A DNA stretch of 64,000 nt from assembly GCA_026874595.1 (NCBI GenBank), contig CM049316.1:2802339-2866338 (forward strand), given 5' to 3'. The notes beneath the pieces were generated by a model. It did not search any database and was not told where the DNA came from. It saw nothing but the letters and a program-made list of their open reading frames with translations. Every line of letters begins with the position of its first letter. Position 1 is the stretch's first letter. The position numbers and the translations under genes were made by a program. Shown here piece by piece: positions 1 through 11,885 of the stretch. Source of the stretch: Sipunculus nudus. Its lineage: Eukaryota; Annelida; Sipuncula; Golfingiida; Sipunculidae.

Positions 1-740
1 CTCGTATGTACGAAAATCAGCGATTGGTCTGTAGCGACCATATTGGAATCCCGACAGGTGTGTAATTCAGTAGGTCTGGAGCCCTCGTATGTATGAAAAT
101 CTGCGGTTGGTCTGTAGCGACCATATTGGAATCCCGACAGGTGTGTTATTCAGTAGGTCTGGAGCCCTCGTATGTATGAAAATCTGCGATTGGGCTGTAG
201 CGACCATATTGGAATCCCGACAGGTGTGTTATTCAGTAGGTCTGGAGCCCTCGTATGTATGAAAATCTGCGATTGGTCTGTAGCGACCATATTGGAATCC
301 CGACAGGTGTGTTATTCAGTAGGTCTGGAGCCCTCGTATGTATGAAAATCTGCGATTGGTCTGTAGCGACCATATTGGAATCCCGACAGGTGTGTAATTC
401 AGTAGGTCTAGAGCCCTCTTATGTACGAAAATCAGCGATTGGGCTGTAGCGACCATATTGGAATCCCGACAGGTGTGTAATTCAGTAGGTCTGGAGCCCT
501 CGTATGTACCAAAATCAGCGATTGGTCTGTAGCGACCATATTGGAATCCCGACAGGTGTGTAATTCAGAAGGTCTGGAGCCCTCGTATGTACGAAAATCA
601 GCGATTGGTCTGTAGCGACCATATTGGAATCCCGACAGGTGTGTAATTCAGTAGGTCTGGAGCCCTCGTATGTACGAAAATCAGCGATTGGTCTGTAGCG
701 ACCATATTGGAATCCCGTCAGGTGTGTGTTATTCATTAGG
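1..740. repeat. 83-bp tandem satellite
   Basis: About nine head-to-tail copies of an 83-bp unit (starts near 1, 84, 167, 250, 333 and onward) that differ by only a few substitutions. The array is cut by the window edge, so its true length is unknown. The period is not a multiple of three. Short open frames that read through it on both strands are by-products of the repeat. Confidence 0.95.
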
Positions 741-1921
741 TCTGATAAAGGTAATAAAACGGATGGTTAATTAATATAGCGTCAGCTCTGTGTATTTGAT
801 GATGCTGTATGATCATAAAACCAAGAACTTCTGGTAAGAACAGGATGAGAACCCCAGGTATAGATTATAATTTCCCGCGCCTTCTGCTCAGTTAATGCAC
901 ACTTAGAAGCCTTTGGTGTCGTAAAATGGAAGTATTAGACACATAACTTGGCCTGGGCAGGGAGCTATCAGAAATTGCCAGGTGTAGAGTAATCTCTCCA
1001 TCCTGCTGAGTGCACAGTCTGTTACCCAACCGGGGTTTTGGAGTATAATCTGTGCCACGCACCGGTGACTCGGGTACAGGGATGATTTGACTGAATATAG
1101 ACACGACCATGAAAGGCTGTAAGGCCTTAATCAGATGTAGACATGAAAGGCATTTAATAAAAAGAACCTGACCGACCAGGTGTTTAGATTTCTTAATAAA
1201 CCAAATCGACACCTTGACTTACTTTATTCAACCAGCATCACTGTTGCGTTAAAAATTAAGTCATATTTGTCATGCATCGCTGCCCTTTTGGTACGTTCTG
1301 ACATCGTCAAGTGGTCCCGGTCCTCCGCCTCATTACACCATGAAATGTTTTGTTTCTGTTATCAGCTTCCTTGATAAACACAAAATTACGTTCATACATA
1401 CTTCAGTGATAAAAAGATAACATCACAGATGAATGGCAACACAGATGCTTGCTTAGAGCTACATGGTATTCCAGGCCAAGATTACATATATCGTCAACGT
1501 CACATTGTTTTGTTTTTGTATGGATTGAGAGCAGAGATCATAGTAATCCGGCTACTAGACCTAAATGTTGTTTGGTACCCCTGGTGTACCACGACCTGAG
1601 TAAATCTTGTGAAAAAAGGCATCTTTAGAAGTGATGATCAGTATGTCCGGGGGAGTGAGTGTTTATTGTCTCAAGCAGCGTCACGGAGATTTACCCTTAT
1701 TTTAAATATAAACCGGTATATTTCACGGTTTTTATCATAAGGCAAATCCGGATTGCAGTAAATACTGTAGACATTTTTCATTGACGTATGATTCACCAGA
1801 TTTTATCGCATGCTTTGTTAAAATTTGCTTCTGTAAATTACCTTTCTTATCAAAAGTTAAATGCATATATCTTATATGTACGGTGTCTCGTATAGGACAC
1901 GCAGAAATTTTTTATCTAGTT
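741..1921. other. Unassigned intergenic sequence
   Basis: No recognisable gene, exon or repeat family. The longest frame here (892-1212, minus) matches nothing I know and is not supported by splice or start context. Confidence 0.5.
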
Positions 1922-2917
1922 CCATCGCGATAGTATCGCGTTCCCACGAGTTAATTAGTCGTTCCCACAAGATAAGTTACTCGTTCCCACGCAATAAGTA
2001 GCTCGTTCCCACACGATAAGTTACTCGTTCCCACGCAATAAGTAGCTCGTTCCCACACGATAAGTTACTCGTTCCCACGCAATAAGTAGCTCGTTCCCAC
2101 ACGATAAGTTACTCGTTCCCACGCAATAAGTAGCTCGTTCCCACACGATAAGTTACTCGTTCCCACGCAATAAGTAGCTCGTTCCCACACGATAAGTTAC
2201 TCGTTCCCACGCAATAAGTAGCTCGTTCCCACACGATAAGTTACTCGTTCCCACGCAATAAGTAGCTCGTTCCCACATGATAAGTTACTCGTTCCCACGC
2301 AATAAGTAGCTCGTTCCCACACGATAAGTTACTCGTTCCAACGCAATAAGTAGCTCGTTCCTTCACGATAAGTTACTCGTTCCCACGCAATAAGTAGCTC
2401 GTTCCCACACGATAAGTTACTCGTTCCCACGCAATAAGTAGCTCGTTCCCACACGATAAGTTACTCGTTCCCACGCAATAAGTAGCTCGTTCCCACACGA
2501 TAAGTTACTCGTTCCCACGCAATAAGTAGCTCGTTCCCACACGATAAGTTACTCGTTCCCACGCAATAAGTAGCTCGTTCCCACACGATAAGTTACTCGT
2601 TCCCACGCAATAAGTAGCTCGTTCCCACACGATAAGTTACTCGTTCCCACGCAATAAGTAGCTCGTTCCCACACGATAAGCTACTCGTTCCCACGCAATA
2701 AATAGCTCATTCCCACACGATAAGTTACTCGTTCCCACGCAATAAGTAGCTCGTTCCCACACGATAAGTTACTCGTTCCCACGCGAAGCCCGTTCCCACA
2801 CGATAAGTAACTCGTTCCAATACGATAAGTAGCTCGTTCAAAGCAGGGGAGCGGGGTACTGAAGTACGGTATAACATGTGTCGGTTTTCGCGTGGGAACG
2901 AGATACTATGGCGATAG
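1922..2917. mobile_element. Inverted-repeat-bounded element carrying a satellite core
   Basis: The left end (1922-1948) and the right end (2891-2917) are inverted copies matching at 24 of 27 positions; both read towards the inside into CGTTCCCACG. Between them lies a 44-bp dimeric array whose monomers start with the same CGTTCCCAC word. This suggests a non-autonomous foldback or MITE-like element whose subterminal sequence was amplified into a satellite. No transposase frame and no convincing target-site duplication were found, so the superfamily is not assigned. Confidence 0.7.
1939..2838. repeat. 44-bp dimeric tandem array (2 x 22 bp)
   Basis: Roughly twenty copies of a 44-bp unit made of two related 22-mers, one beginning CTCGTTCCCACACGATAAGT and the other CTCGTTCCCACGCAATAAGT, which alternate strictly through most of the array. 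Units at both edges are degenerate, as expected if unequal exchange homogenises the middle. Confidence 0.95.
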
Positions 2918-3627
2918 ATATGTATGGGGACAAATTCCGTTGAATTTCAGGTTATAAGAAGTGGTTAATGGTTTCACACACACACATATATACGTGTTTT
3001 TGAGAATGTGTTTGTGATAGTATATTGGTTGATGGATGGTCGAAAACATGGTCAGTAGAGTGATAACGGAGCATGGAATTTTTCTATGATTTAAGCTGCT
3101 GTTTGAAGCAAAGAAAAACCTTTTAATACCTAAATTATTCCAAACTTCAAAGCTAAATGGCGCTGAGAAACAAAAGCGATATTAACGAAACTTACACTAA
3201 CTGTATGTCAAAGTACACCAGTCAGCATATTTACCTATTTTAAGAAATAGGTGTTAATGTATGTTGGTATACAGGTCGAGCATCCTGATCCTGACAAAAA
3301 GCCCAATAGCACAGTACACCTATTTACGTATAAGTCTGGTAAATGACGAAATAACCAAGCCCCACAGTTGGCCTTTCATCCTCCAAGCGGGTTTAATCTC
3401 GATTTAAAACGGTTAAATTATTCTTGCAAATTTTAACATTGGGTTGGGTCTATAGATCGTGTAATACACAACGTAATTAAATAAAAGACTGAAAATTATT
3501 TAATAGTGTTTGCAGTGTCGTGGAAAAAAATATTTTTAGCAAACCATATCGTTTACAAAGTGCTTCTGCCAGGACAGAATGCTCTGGTTCAGACGATTCG
3601 CTTATTTTTTTGTATTCTAAATATACC

Positions 3628-3662
<35 letters not shown>

Positions 3663-4474
3663 CCGTACTTAAGAGGACACGATATTGACTGGACACCAAA
3701 CGCGCGAGGACCTTTTCTTCTTTATGAGGACTTACACGTGGGTCCTCGCAAACGGAAAGCTGTTAAAGCATTTTTAAAGCATTTAAAAAGACGGGGAAAA
3801 ACTATGCTGGGGAAGTTTCTTGCAAGTCCTCAGAAAGAACGTTTTGCTTGAAATTTGTTTTGTGTGTGTGACAGCGCCATCTATTGAGAGCTTTGCAAGA
3901 TGGTTAGAAAAGTGTGCGTGTGTGTGTTCGTAACCCGGGTGCTCGATAATATGTTTAAACTGGTTTTCCAACCTGTTTAGCGGTATCAGATCTTATCTAA
4001 ATCGTGAGAGGTTAGAATTGAAACCTTATATTACCATGGGTTCCAGGAGTAAACAGGAAACAACAAAAATTTATAGATTTTCTTATCTACATGATAGGTA
4101 TACCCTCTGATCTGTCAAGAAACACTGTGAGCAGCTTGGTTCTAAAGTTCATAAAAGGCACAAAACGTTTTACATGATTAAAATAATTATTCTTTCCATC
4201 AAGTGTAAAACATCTTGAATCGAGAGAGCATGTTACATCATTATATTGTTACATTGTTACATCATTGATTTCTTTCTAATTTTATTGCTTGTGTCTTGTT
4301 TCATTTTGGTGAAGATTATGATTTTTTCATAGAATTACAACATTAATTTCAACATATTATATCTTCACATACTTAATGTACTTTTAATTGTACCGTGATA
4401 ATGTTGTTTTTAAATATATATCTACAGGAAAGCATACACATTAGCCTAACTGGCTACCTTTATAATCCGCTTAT
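2918..4474. other. Unassigned intergenic sequence
   Basis: AT-rich sequence with no supported gene. It holds a (GT)n microsatellite at 3631-3660 and inverted GAGGAC/GTCCTC words near 3698-3750. No coding signal was recognised. Confidence 0.5.
3631..3660. repeat. (GT)15 microsatellite
   Basis: An uninterrupted GT dinucleotide run. Confidence 0.95.
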
Positions 4475-4489
4475 AAATAAATATGTTTA
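4475..4489. repeat. Target-site duplication, left copy
   Basis: AAATAAATATGTTTA here is identical to 6599-6613 and directly borders the LINE. It is the 15-bp duplication made at insertion. Confidence 0.9.
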
Positions 4490-6209
4490 GACCTAAATAA
4501 TTATAGAGGTATCTCACTTTTAAATACTATAGGTAAATTATGTACTAAAGTTCTTAACGAGAGATTAATTACCTGGGCAGATAAACACAATAAATTCATA
4601 GAAGAGAAAGCTGGATATAGAAGAAATTATAGCACAATTAATAATATGTATACCCTCGTGGCACTTGTTGAAATATACTTATCAAGGAAAAAGGGACGAT
4701 TTTATGCAATTTTTATAGATTTTTCCAAGGCGTTTGACTGTATTCAACATGACTTATTATTCTATATACTTCATAAATATGGCATTAGAGGAAAAATATT
4801 TAATATCCTAAAGTCAATGTACTCGAAATTACAGTCTTGTGTCTTAACAAATGAAGGAATAACTAGTTATTTTAAATGCAATGTTGGCACAAGACAAGGA
4901 TGTATGATCAGTCCTTTACTTTTTACTTTTTTCATGAACGAATTTTATTTTACTATACATTCTGAGGAAGACAGTTTAAATATAGGTCCAGAATCATCTT
5001 ATCTTTCAATGCTGATGTTTGCTGATGATGTGGTCTGCTTTGCAGACACAGCAGGCAGATTACAATCCAAGATTAATAAATTAGAAGTATTTTGTAATAA
5101 TTATGGAATGAAAGTCAATGTCGAAAAAAACTAAAATAGTTGTGTTTAGAAATGGGGGAACTTTGAGAAAATATGAAAAATGGTTTTATAAAGGTAAACG
5201 CTTAGAAGTTGTCAATAATTATAAATACCTAGGAGGCACATTTACAAGTTTACTAAATTGGTCCAAAATGAAGCAGAATCTAATTTGTCAAGCAAACAAA
5301 GCTTTAATAATAATCAAACAATTTATCTCAAAATACAAGCAACTATCTACTCGTAAATCCTTCTTTCTTTTTGATAGGATGGTCCTTCCAATTTTGTGCT
5401 ATGGTAGTGAACTATGGGGTTTTGAAACATGTGACAATATTGAAAGTGTACATACCAAGTTCTGTAAATATATTCTCCAAGTTAATATGAATACACCAGT
5501 TGCTGCAGTACTAGGAGAGTGTGGGCGGTTGCCCTTGAAGATTCATTATATAATAAGAGCTATAACTTATTGGACTAAATTGATAAATATGACAAATAAT
5601 AGATTACCAAAGCAATTGTATAATAAATTATATCGCTTAGATGAAGCAGGAAAACAGAACTGGGTAACTAATATAAAGAAAATATTATTTTCGCAAGGAT
5701 TTGGCTATGTTTGGATTGAACAAGATGTAGGGGATGTTAAATTATTTATCTCGGTATTGAAACAGAGATTAAATGATTCTTTATTGCAGGATTGGACGAG
5801 TAGTATATCTAAAAATCGTCGATTAAACACATACTCAACTTTTAAATTAACTTTAAGCACTGAAAAATATTTAACAGTTCTACAGAATGTTAACTTTAGG
5901 AAAAGTCTTTCAAGACTAAGATGTTCATCACATAATTTAGAAGTAGAAAAAGGAAGGCATAGTAATACTCCATGGGATGAAAGGTTTTGTAAATATTGTC
6001 TAAGATATGGGGAAGCTGTTGTGGAAGATGAGCATCATTTTATCATGAAATGCCCATTGTATACAGACTTGAGAATGAAGTATATTGATGATTTAAGTAC
6101 ATTTACATCTCTGATGGCAGATAATAATGCCCATACAATAAAACAATTAGCAACCTATGTACACTATGCCTTTATTAGGAGAGCTGATGAATTGAAAGCT
6201 ATCATCTAA
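4490..6209 (+). pseudogene. LINE reverse transcriptase, 5'-truncated and frameshifted
   Basis: Part of a retrotransposon polyprotein. The first frame (4490-5134) opens within the RT fingers with NYRGISLLN, then FIDFSKAFD (about 4711-4740), a TRQGCMISPLLF motif, and the catalytic box as FADD (about 5018-5029; family consensus Y/F-A-D-D). It ends at a stop just after an A7 run (5124-5130). The downstream frame (5118-6209) continues the RT without loss of homology: KTKIVVF, then YLGGTF, then a C-terminal Cys/His module FCKYC...DEHHF..KC near 5983-6054 typical of this LINE group. One extra A in the homopolymer explains the break; it may be a real mutation or a sequencing error. The endonuclease domain and ORF1 are absent because of 5' truncation, so the copy cannot be autonomous. 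Confidence 0.93.
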
Positions 6210-6598
6210 GTAATCTATTTATTTCACTTACTTATTCATCTGCCAATTAAGAAATAGATAAACTGTTTTCCATATATGCATTGTACTACTGTGTGTTTTA
6301 TATGTTCACTTATTTATTATTATTATTATAATTGGTATTATTATTGTTATTATTCATGACCTCTAAATGAAATGAAACATGTGATTACAAAATTTCTGCT
6401 TGTGTTTAGATATTGCAAACATGGGTTTTTCATACAACATTTTCATACAAGATTGTGTTTTTAATGCATGTTTTGTTAGTTCATGTTATGCAGTTACATT
6501 TTGTTATTGTTGAATTTTTATGATTCTTAACACATGCTCTTTGTGGAACCATGGGCCTGAGGCCTTTTATTTCAGAATAAATTTCTATTCATTCATTC
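4490..6598 (+). mobile_element. 5'-truncated non-LTR retrotransposon (LINE)
   Basis: A 2.1-kb insertion flanked by a perfect 15-bp direct repeat (4475-4489 and 6599-6613). The left junction falls inside the reverse transcriptase reading frame, which is open from the first base after the duplication, so the element was truncated at the 5' end during target-primed reverse transcription. The right end follows an AATAAA-like signal and closes with a short (ATTC)3 tail at 6587-6598. The perfect duplication and near-intact frame point to a fairly recent insertion. The family looks like the jockey/CR1/I-type group, but I do not assign a clade. Confidence 0.93.
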
Positions 6599-6613
6599 AA
6601 ATAAATATGTTTA
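6599..6613. repeat. Target-site duplication, right copy
   Basis: Identical to 4475-4489. It marks the 3' edge of the LINE insertion. Confidence 0.9.
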
Positions 6614-7178
6614 AACTAAGTGTGCCTGATATGCTGATATGTAAGTACTCTCTATGACACAAAGACATGACATAAAGTGAAAGTCCTTGCAGGTTGTCCT
6701 AAAAAATTATGCGCTAAGTAAACGCATCGTTCTCACGTCTAACCAGCCTTTTTCTTTAAAACAAAGTGTGCGAGGTAACATGCGTACCCTAAGTGTTTAG
6801 GATCTCAATAGCTCTTCTTGCTGACTCTAGCAGAACTGTTAGTCCGCGGAAGTATAGTGTGAAAGCAAGGTCTTCTCTTGTACGCATAAACGCGTGTGGG
6901 CGAGTGTGTGTACCAGTTTTACGGGCCTTGTTTGTTGATAATTTGTGATGTAGACAATGATAAATTGTTATGGAGACAATGAAATATTGTGATGGTGAAA
7001 ATGAAATATCGTGATGGAGACAATGAGAAATGTATATGGAGACAATGAGATATTGTGATGGAGACAATGAGATACTGTGATGGAGACAATCCAGAGAAGC
7101 AACGACGGAAGCCTCCCCCCCCCCCCCCCCAACACACACACACAGTTTTAGAGGGACAAAGGGCTCTTAATAAATTTT
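6614..7178. other. Intergenic, short GA-rich tandem repeat
   Basis: No gene. From about 6945 to 7092 an irregular ~18-bp repeat of the type GTGATGGAGACAATGAGA runs several times. It is followed by a C16 tract (7115-7130) and a short (CA)n. Confidence 0.6.
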
Positions 7179-9393
7179 TAGCTCAGCTGACTGAAAGTCA
7201 TCTTAGCTATAGCAATCACCCTTTGTCCGTCGTCCGTCTGTCCGTCTGTCTAGCTGTCTGTCCGTCCGTCCGTCCGTTAACAGGGCTCAAATCGTAACCA
7301 CTGGGCCTAGAATCTTCTAACATAACAACCGGAGAGGTCCATGAAAAATTTCCTTGGAAACTTGAAATAAAGTCTCTGTTACCAATATCCTCCGAGCTAT
7401 GGGGCTCAGAAATACCCGCCAGAATAATTACAAAATTGACACAAAAGCTCAAGTATCTCAACAACAAATGCAGTGATCACCATACTTTTGTGCATGAATA
7501 TTGATCATAGAGTGTTTCATCAGTTTCTGCAGACAGGTGGCGCCGCCTGGATTTTTTTTTCGAATTTTGACGCATTTTTTTCTCTACTTTTTAACCTTTA
7601 AAGATGTGGTCGTCCGTTAACAGGGCACAAATCGTATTTACTGGACCTAGAATCTTCCAACTTGAAATCCTTGGAGGTCTATGAAAAGTCTCCTTGGAAA
7701 CCTGAAATTAGGTCTCTGTTACCCATATCCTCCGAGCTATGGAGCTCAAGAGTAACCCCAAGAATAATTTAAAATTCGATACAAATGGTCAAGTATCTGA
7801 ACAATAATGCATTGATCACCATGCTTCTTTGTGTGCATATTGATCATGGAGTGTAACATCAGTGCCGCAGACAGGTGGCTCCACCTGGTATTTTTCAAAT
7901 TTTTAAGCATTGTTTACTCCATTTTTGAGACCTTATAATATGCGGTCAGCCGTTAACAGGGCACAAATCGTAACCACTGGACCTAGAATCTTCTAACATA
8001 ACAACCAGAGAGGTCCATGAAAAATTTCCTTGGAAACTTGAAATAAAATCTCTGTTATCTATATCCTCCGAGCAATGGGGCTCAGAAATACCCGCCAGAA
8101 TAATTACAAAATTGATACAAAAGCTCAAGTATCTCAACAACAAATGCAGTGATCACCCTACTTTTGTGCATGCATATTGATCATAGAGTGTTTCATCAGT
8201 TTCTGCAGACAGGTGGCGCCGCCTGGATTTTTTTTCGAATTTTGACGCATTTTTTTTTCTCTACTTTTTAACCTTTAAAGATGTGGTCGTCCGTTTACAG
8301 GGCACAAATCGTATTTACTGGACGTAGAATCTTCCAACTTGACATCCTGGGAGGTCTATGAAAAGTCTCCTTGGAAACCTGAAATTAGGTCTATGTTACC
8401 CATATCCTCCGAGCTATGGAGCTCAAGAGTAACCCCAAGAATAATTTAAAATTAGATACAAATGGTCAAGTATCTGAACAAATAATGCATTGATCACCAT
8501 GCTTCTTTGTATGCATATTGATCATGGAGTGTAACATCAGTGCCTGCAGACAGGTGGCTCCAACTGGTATTTTTCAAATTTTTAAGCATTGTTTTCTCCA
8601 TTTTTGAGACCTTATAATATGCGGTCAGCCGTTAACAGGGCACAAATCGTAACCACTTGACCTAGAAACTTCTAACTTGATATCCTGGGAGATCCATTTA
8701 AAGTCCATTTGAACTTGAGATTAGGTCTCTGTAACCCATATTCTCCGAGCTATGGGGCTTATAAATACCCCTAAGAATAATTAAAAATTTGATACCAAAG
8801 CAGGGCACAAATCATAACAATTGGACCTAGAATCTTCTTACTTGACATCCAGGGAGGTCTTTGTAAAGTCTCTTTGGTAACCTGAAATTAGGTCTCTGTT
8901 ACCCAAATCATCCGAGCTATGGGGCTCAGAAAATAAAAGTTTGATACATAAGCTCCAGTATCTTAACAACTAATGCATTGATCACCATGATTCTTTGTAT
9001 GCATATTGATCATGGAGATTTTCATCAGATTCTGCAGACTGGTGTGCCACCTGCATTTTTTTTAAGCATTTTTTTTTCTTTTATTGAGAACTTTAAAGAT
9101 GCAGTTGTCCGTTAACAGGCACAAATCGTAACCATTGGTCCTAGAATCTTCTAATTTTATATTCAGGGAGGTCCATATAATGTCTCCTTAGAAACCTGAA
9201 ATTAGGTCTATATTTTCCATAATCTTTTAGGTATGGGGCTCAGAAATACCCCAAGAATAATTAAAAGTTTGATACAATAGCTTCAGTATCTTAATTACTA
9301 ATGCATTTATCACCAGGATTTTTTGTATGCATATTGATCATGGAGTGTTTCATCAGTTCCTGCAGACTGGTGGCGCCACCTGGATTTTCCTGT
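7179..9393 (+). repeat. Composite modular repeat, ~330-bp units
   Basis: Begins with a near-perfect hairpin (AGCTCAGCTGACTGAA... pairing with ...CTTAGCT), then a GTCC-rich stretch (7217-7276), then successive ~330-bp modules. Each module repeats the same landmarks: CCGTTAACAGGGCACAAATC, a GGACCTAGAATCTT box, CTCCGAGCTATGGGGCTC, an ATTGATCA box and a terminal GGTGGCGCC(A/G)CC palindrome followed by a T-run. Module ends lie near 7547, 7885, 8224, 8564 and 9380. Similar modules recur at 10300-11040, 23560-24205, 41318-41690 and 44170-44460. It looks like a non-autonomous dispersed element with internal unit expansion. No protein is predicted with confidence. Confidence 0.85.
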
Positions 9394-10299
9394 TACATTG
9401 TAAGATATGCTAATGTTTAACGACTCCATGACGTACTTAGCTTGTGGTGTATGAGGAATCTATAAATATCTGGATCACAGAAAATCGCTAATACAACAAT
9501 TATGCTTTTAATTTCCCTAATACGTGAGGGGTTGTATTGGTACTTTGTAACCCATTCTGAAGAAAGTCCCCCCCCCCCCCCCCCACAACATACGCACACC
9601 CGGAAAAAGGCCCATGGCTAACCCGGCATGTACACAATATGGAATTTACTCTATCATTGTGGAATATATGGAATAATTTAATGAGATATATGAGTAAGTG
9701 TTGCTAGTGACACTCCTTAGCCAGAAAAAAAGTAGCGGCTGCGATGGGTTTGACGTAACCTTACAGCTCTGGAAGCGAGCGTTTTGTTGTTGCCCAGGGA
9801 ACCAATCACATTTAAGAAATGTTGATTTCACGCGGAGTCACAAAACACATAAGACGCAGCCAATAAAGCCTCGTTAACGTTTAATTGCCCTGACAGCACA
9901 CGTGGAAGCGGCGTCGCCATATATATAGGGAAGAGTAACAAAAAAAGGTAGGTTGATCATTTAATTTGTCTTATGTATTAAATCGTATGCCTTCGTGTAT
10001 TCTTTTTTTTTTTTTTTCTTCTTTTTTTCCCCCCAAGTAAGGTTGTGTAAACTGTTAATTATTTTACGTAAATTTTACAATTTTCAGTCTTCTGCGTTCT
10101 GGATTTTTGAATGTGTTGTTGCTTGTACGTTTTAATGATTTATCCTTATATAATATACCCATATACATTTGCTGCATGTGTGGGTCTTTTTTATTTTACA
10201 ACAAAAGGGAAGGTTCTGCTTATACACAAATAGATGAGCTATCGAAAAATGTAACTGTATGGTATTTTTTTCTTAGCAAGTTCGTTTCAATAGCTTCCC
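9394..10299 (+). repeat. Segmental duplication, copy 1
   Basis: Nearly identical to 11053-11885, starting at a shared TACATTGTAAGATATGC. Copy 1 holds an extra pyrimidine-rich block (about 9999-10080) and a TATATATA stretch that copy 2 lacks. It interrupts the modular repeat, which resumes at 10300. No coding content was recognised. Confidence 0.88.
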
Positions 10300-11040
10300 C
10301 CAAGAATAGTTAAAAATTTGATACCAAAGCAGGGCACAAATCATAACAATTGGACCTAGAATCTTCTTACTTGACATCCAGGGAGGTCTATGTAAAGTCT
10401 CCTTGGTACCTGAAATTAGGTCTCTGTTACCCAAATCAGCCGGGCTATAGGGCTCAGAATTACCCCCCAGAATGATTAAAAGTTTGATTAAAAAAGCTCC
10501 AGTATCTGAATAACTAATGCATTGATCACATTGATCCTTTGTATGCATATTGATCATGGAGTGTTTCATCAGTTCCTGCAGACTGGTGGCGCCACCTGGA
10601 TTTTCTTTTTGAATATTTAAGCATTTTTTCTCTATTATTGAGACCTTTAAAGATGCGGTCGTCTGTTAACAGGACACAAATCATAACAATTGTACCTAAC
10701 ATTTTCTAACTTGTCACCTTGAGAGTTCCTCAAATGTTCTCCTCAGAAACCTAAAATTAAGTCACTGTGACTTATATTCTCTGAGTTACAGGCGATGTTT
10801 GAGCACCCAAGAAATAATGCAAAATACACACAAATTGCCAGATTGCTCAGATATGGCTTTATGCATTGTCATTAAATCTGGTGTGCTTATGGGTCTTGAT
10901 GAACTTGAGCTAATATGCATGAACTATGATGCCACCTACATTATCTTAATTGTATTTTAATTAATGGTTGAATTTGCAAGTACATATTGTCAACATGTCA
11001 GTCGGCTGAGCGTCATGACCCATGGGTCACTTGTTTTACT
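10300..11040 (+). repeat. Modular repeat, continuation with 3' terminus
   Basis: Resumes the ~330-bp module (10300-10640 closely matches 8768-9110), then a diverged module, and finishes near 10997-11035 with GGCTGAGCGTCATGACCCAT, which contains the perfect 12-bp palindrome GACCCATGGGTC. The same terminal block occurs near 24170-24205 and 46070-46105, so I take it as the 3' end of the element. Confidence 0.82.
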
Positions 11041-11052
11041 TCCACTTTGCTA

Positions 11053-11885
11053 CATTGTAAGATATGCTAATGTTTAACGACTCCATGACGTACTTAGCTT
11101 GTGGTGTATGAGGAATCTATAAATATCTGGATCACAGAAAATCGCTAATACAACAATTATGCTTTTAATGTCCCTAATACGTGAGGGGTTGTATTGGTAC
11201 TTTGTAACCCATTCTGAAGAAAGTCCCCCCCCCCCCCCCCCCACAACATACGCACACCCGGAAAAAGGCCCATGGCTAACCCGGCATGTACACAATATGG
11301 AATTTACTCTATCATTGTGGAATATATGGAATAATTTAATGAGATAAATGAGTAAGTGTTGCTAGTGACACTCCTTAGCCAGAAAAAAAGTAGCGGCTCG
11401 ATGGGTTTGACGTAACCTTACAGCTCTGGAAGCGAGCGTTTTGTTGTTGCCCAGGGAACCAATCACATTTAAGAAATGTTGATTTCACGCGGAGTCACAA
11501 AACACATAAGACGCAGCCATTAAAGCCTCGTTAACGTTACCCTGACAGCACACGTGGAAGCGGCGTCGCAATAGGGAAGAGTAACAAAATAGGTAGGTTG
11601 ATCATTTAATTTGTCTTATGTATTAAATCGTATGCCTTCGTGTATTCTTCTTCTTTTTCTTTTTTTTTACAATTTTCAGTCTTCTGCATTCTTGATTTTT
11701 GAATGTGTTGTTGCTTGTATGTTTTATGATTTATCCTTATATAGTATACCCATATGTATTTGTTGCATGTGTCCGTCTATTTTTTACAACAGAAGGGAAG
11801 GCTCTGCTTATATACAAATGGATGAGCTATCGAAAAATGTATCTGTATGGTATTTTTTCCTTAGCAAGTTCGTTTCAATAGCTAT
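11053..11885 (+). repeat. Segmental duplication, copy 2
   Basis: Second copy of 9394-10299, with a C18 tract where copy 1 has C17. The 3' break is clean: both copies run through TTCGTTTCAATAGCT and then diverge completely. Confidence 0.88.

Noticed and set aside
892-1212. 106-codon minus-strand frame
   Set aside because: No recognisable domain, no splice signals, and composition like the surrounding intergenic DNA.
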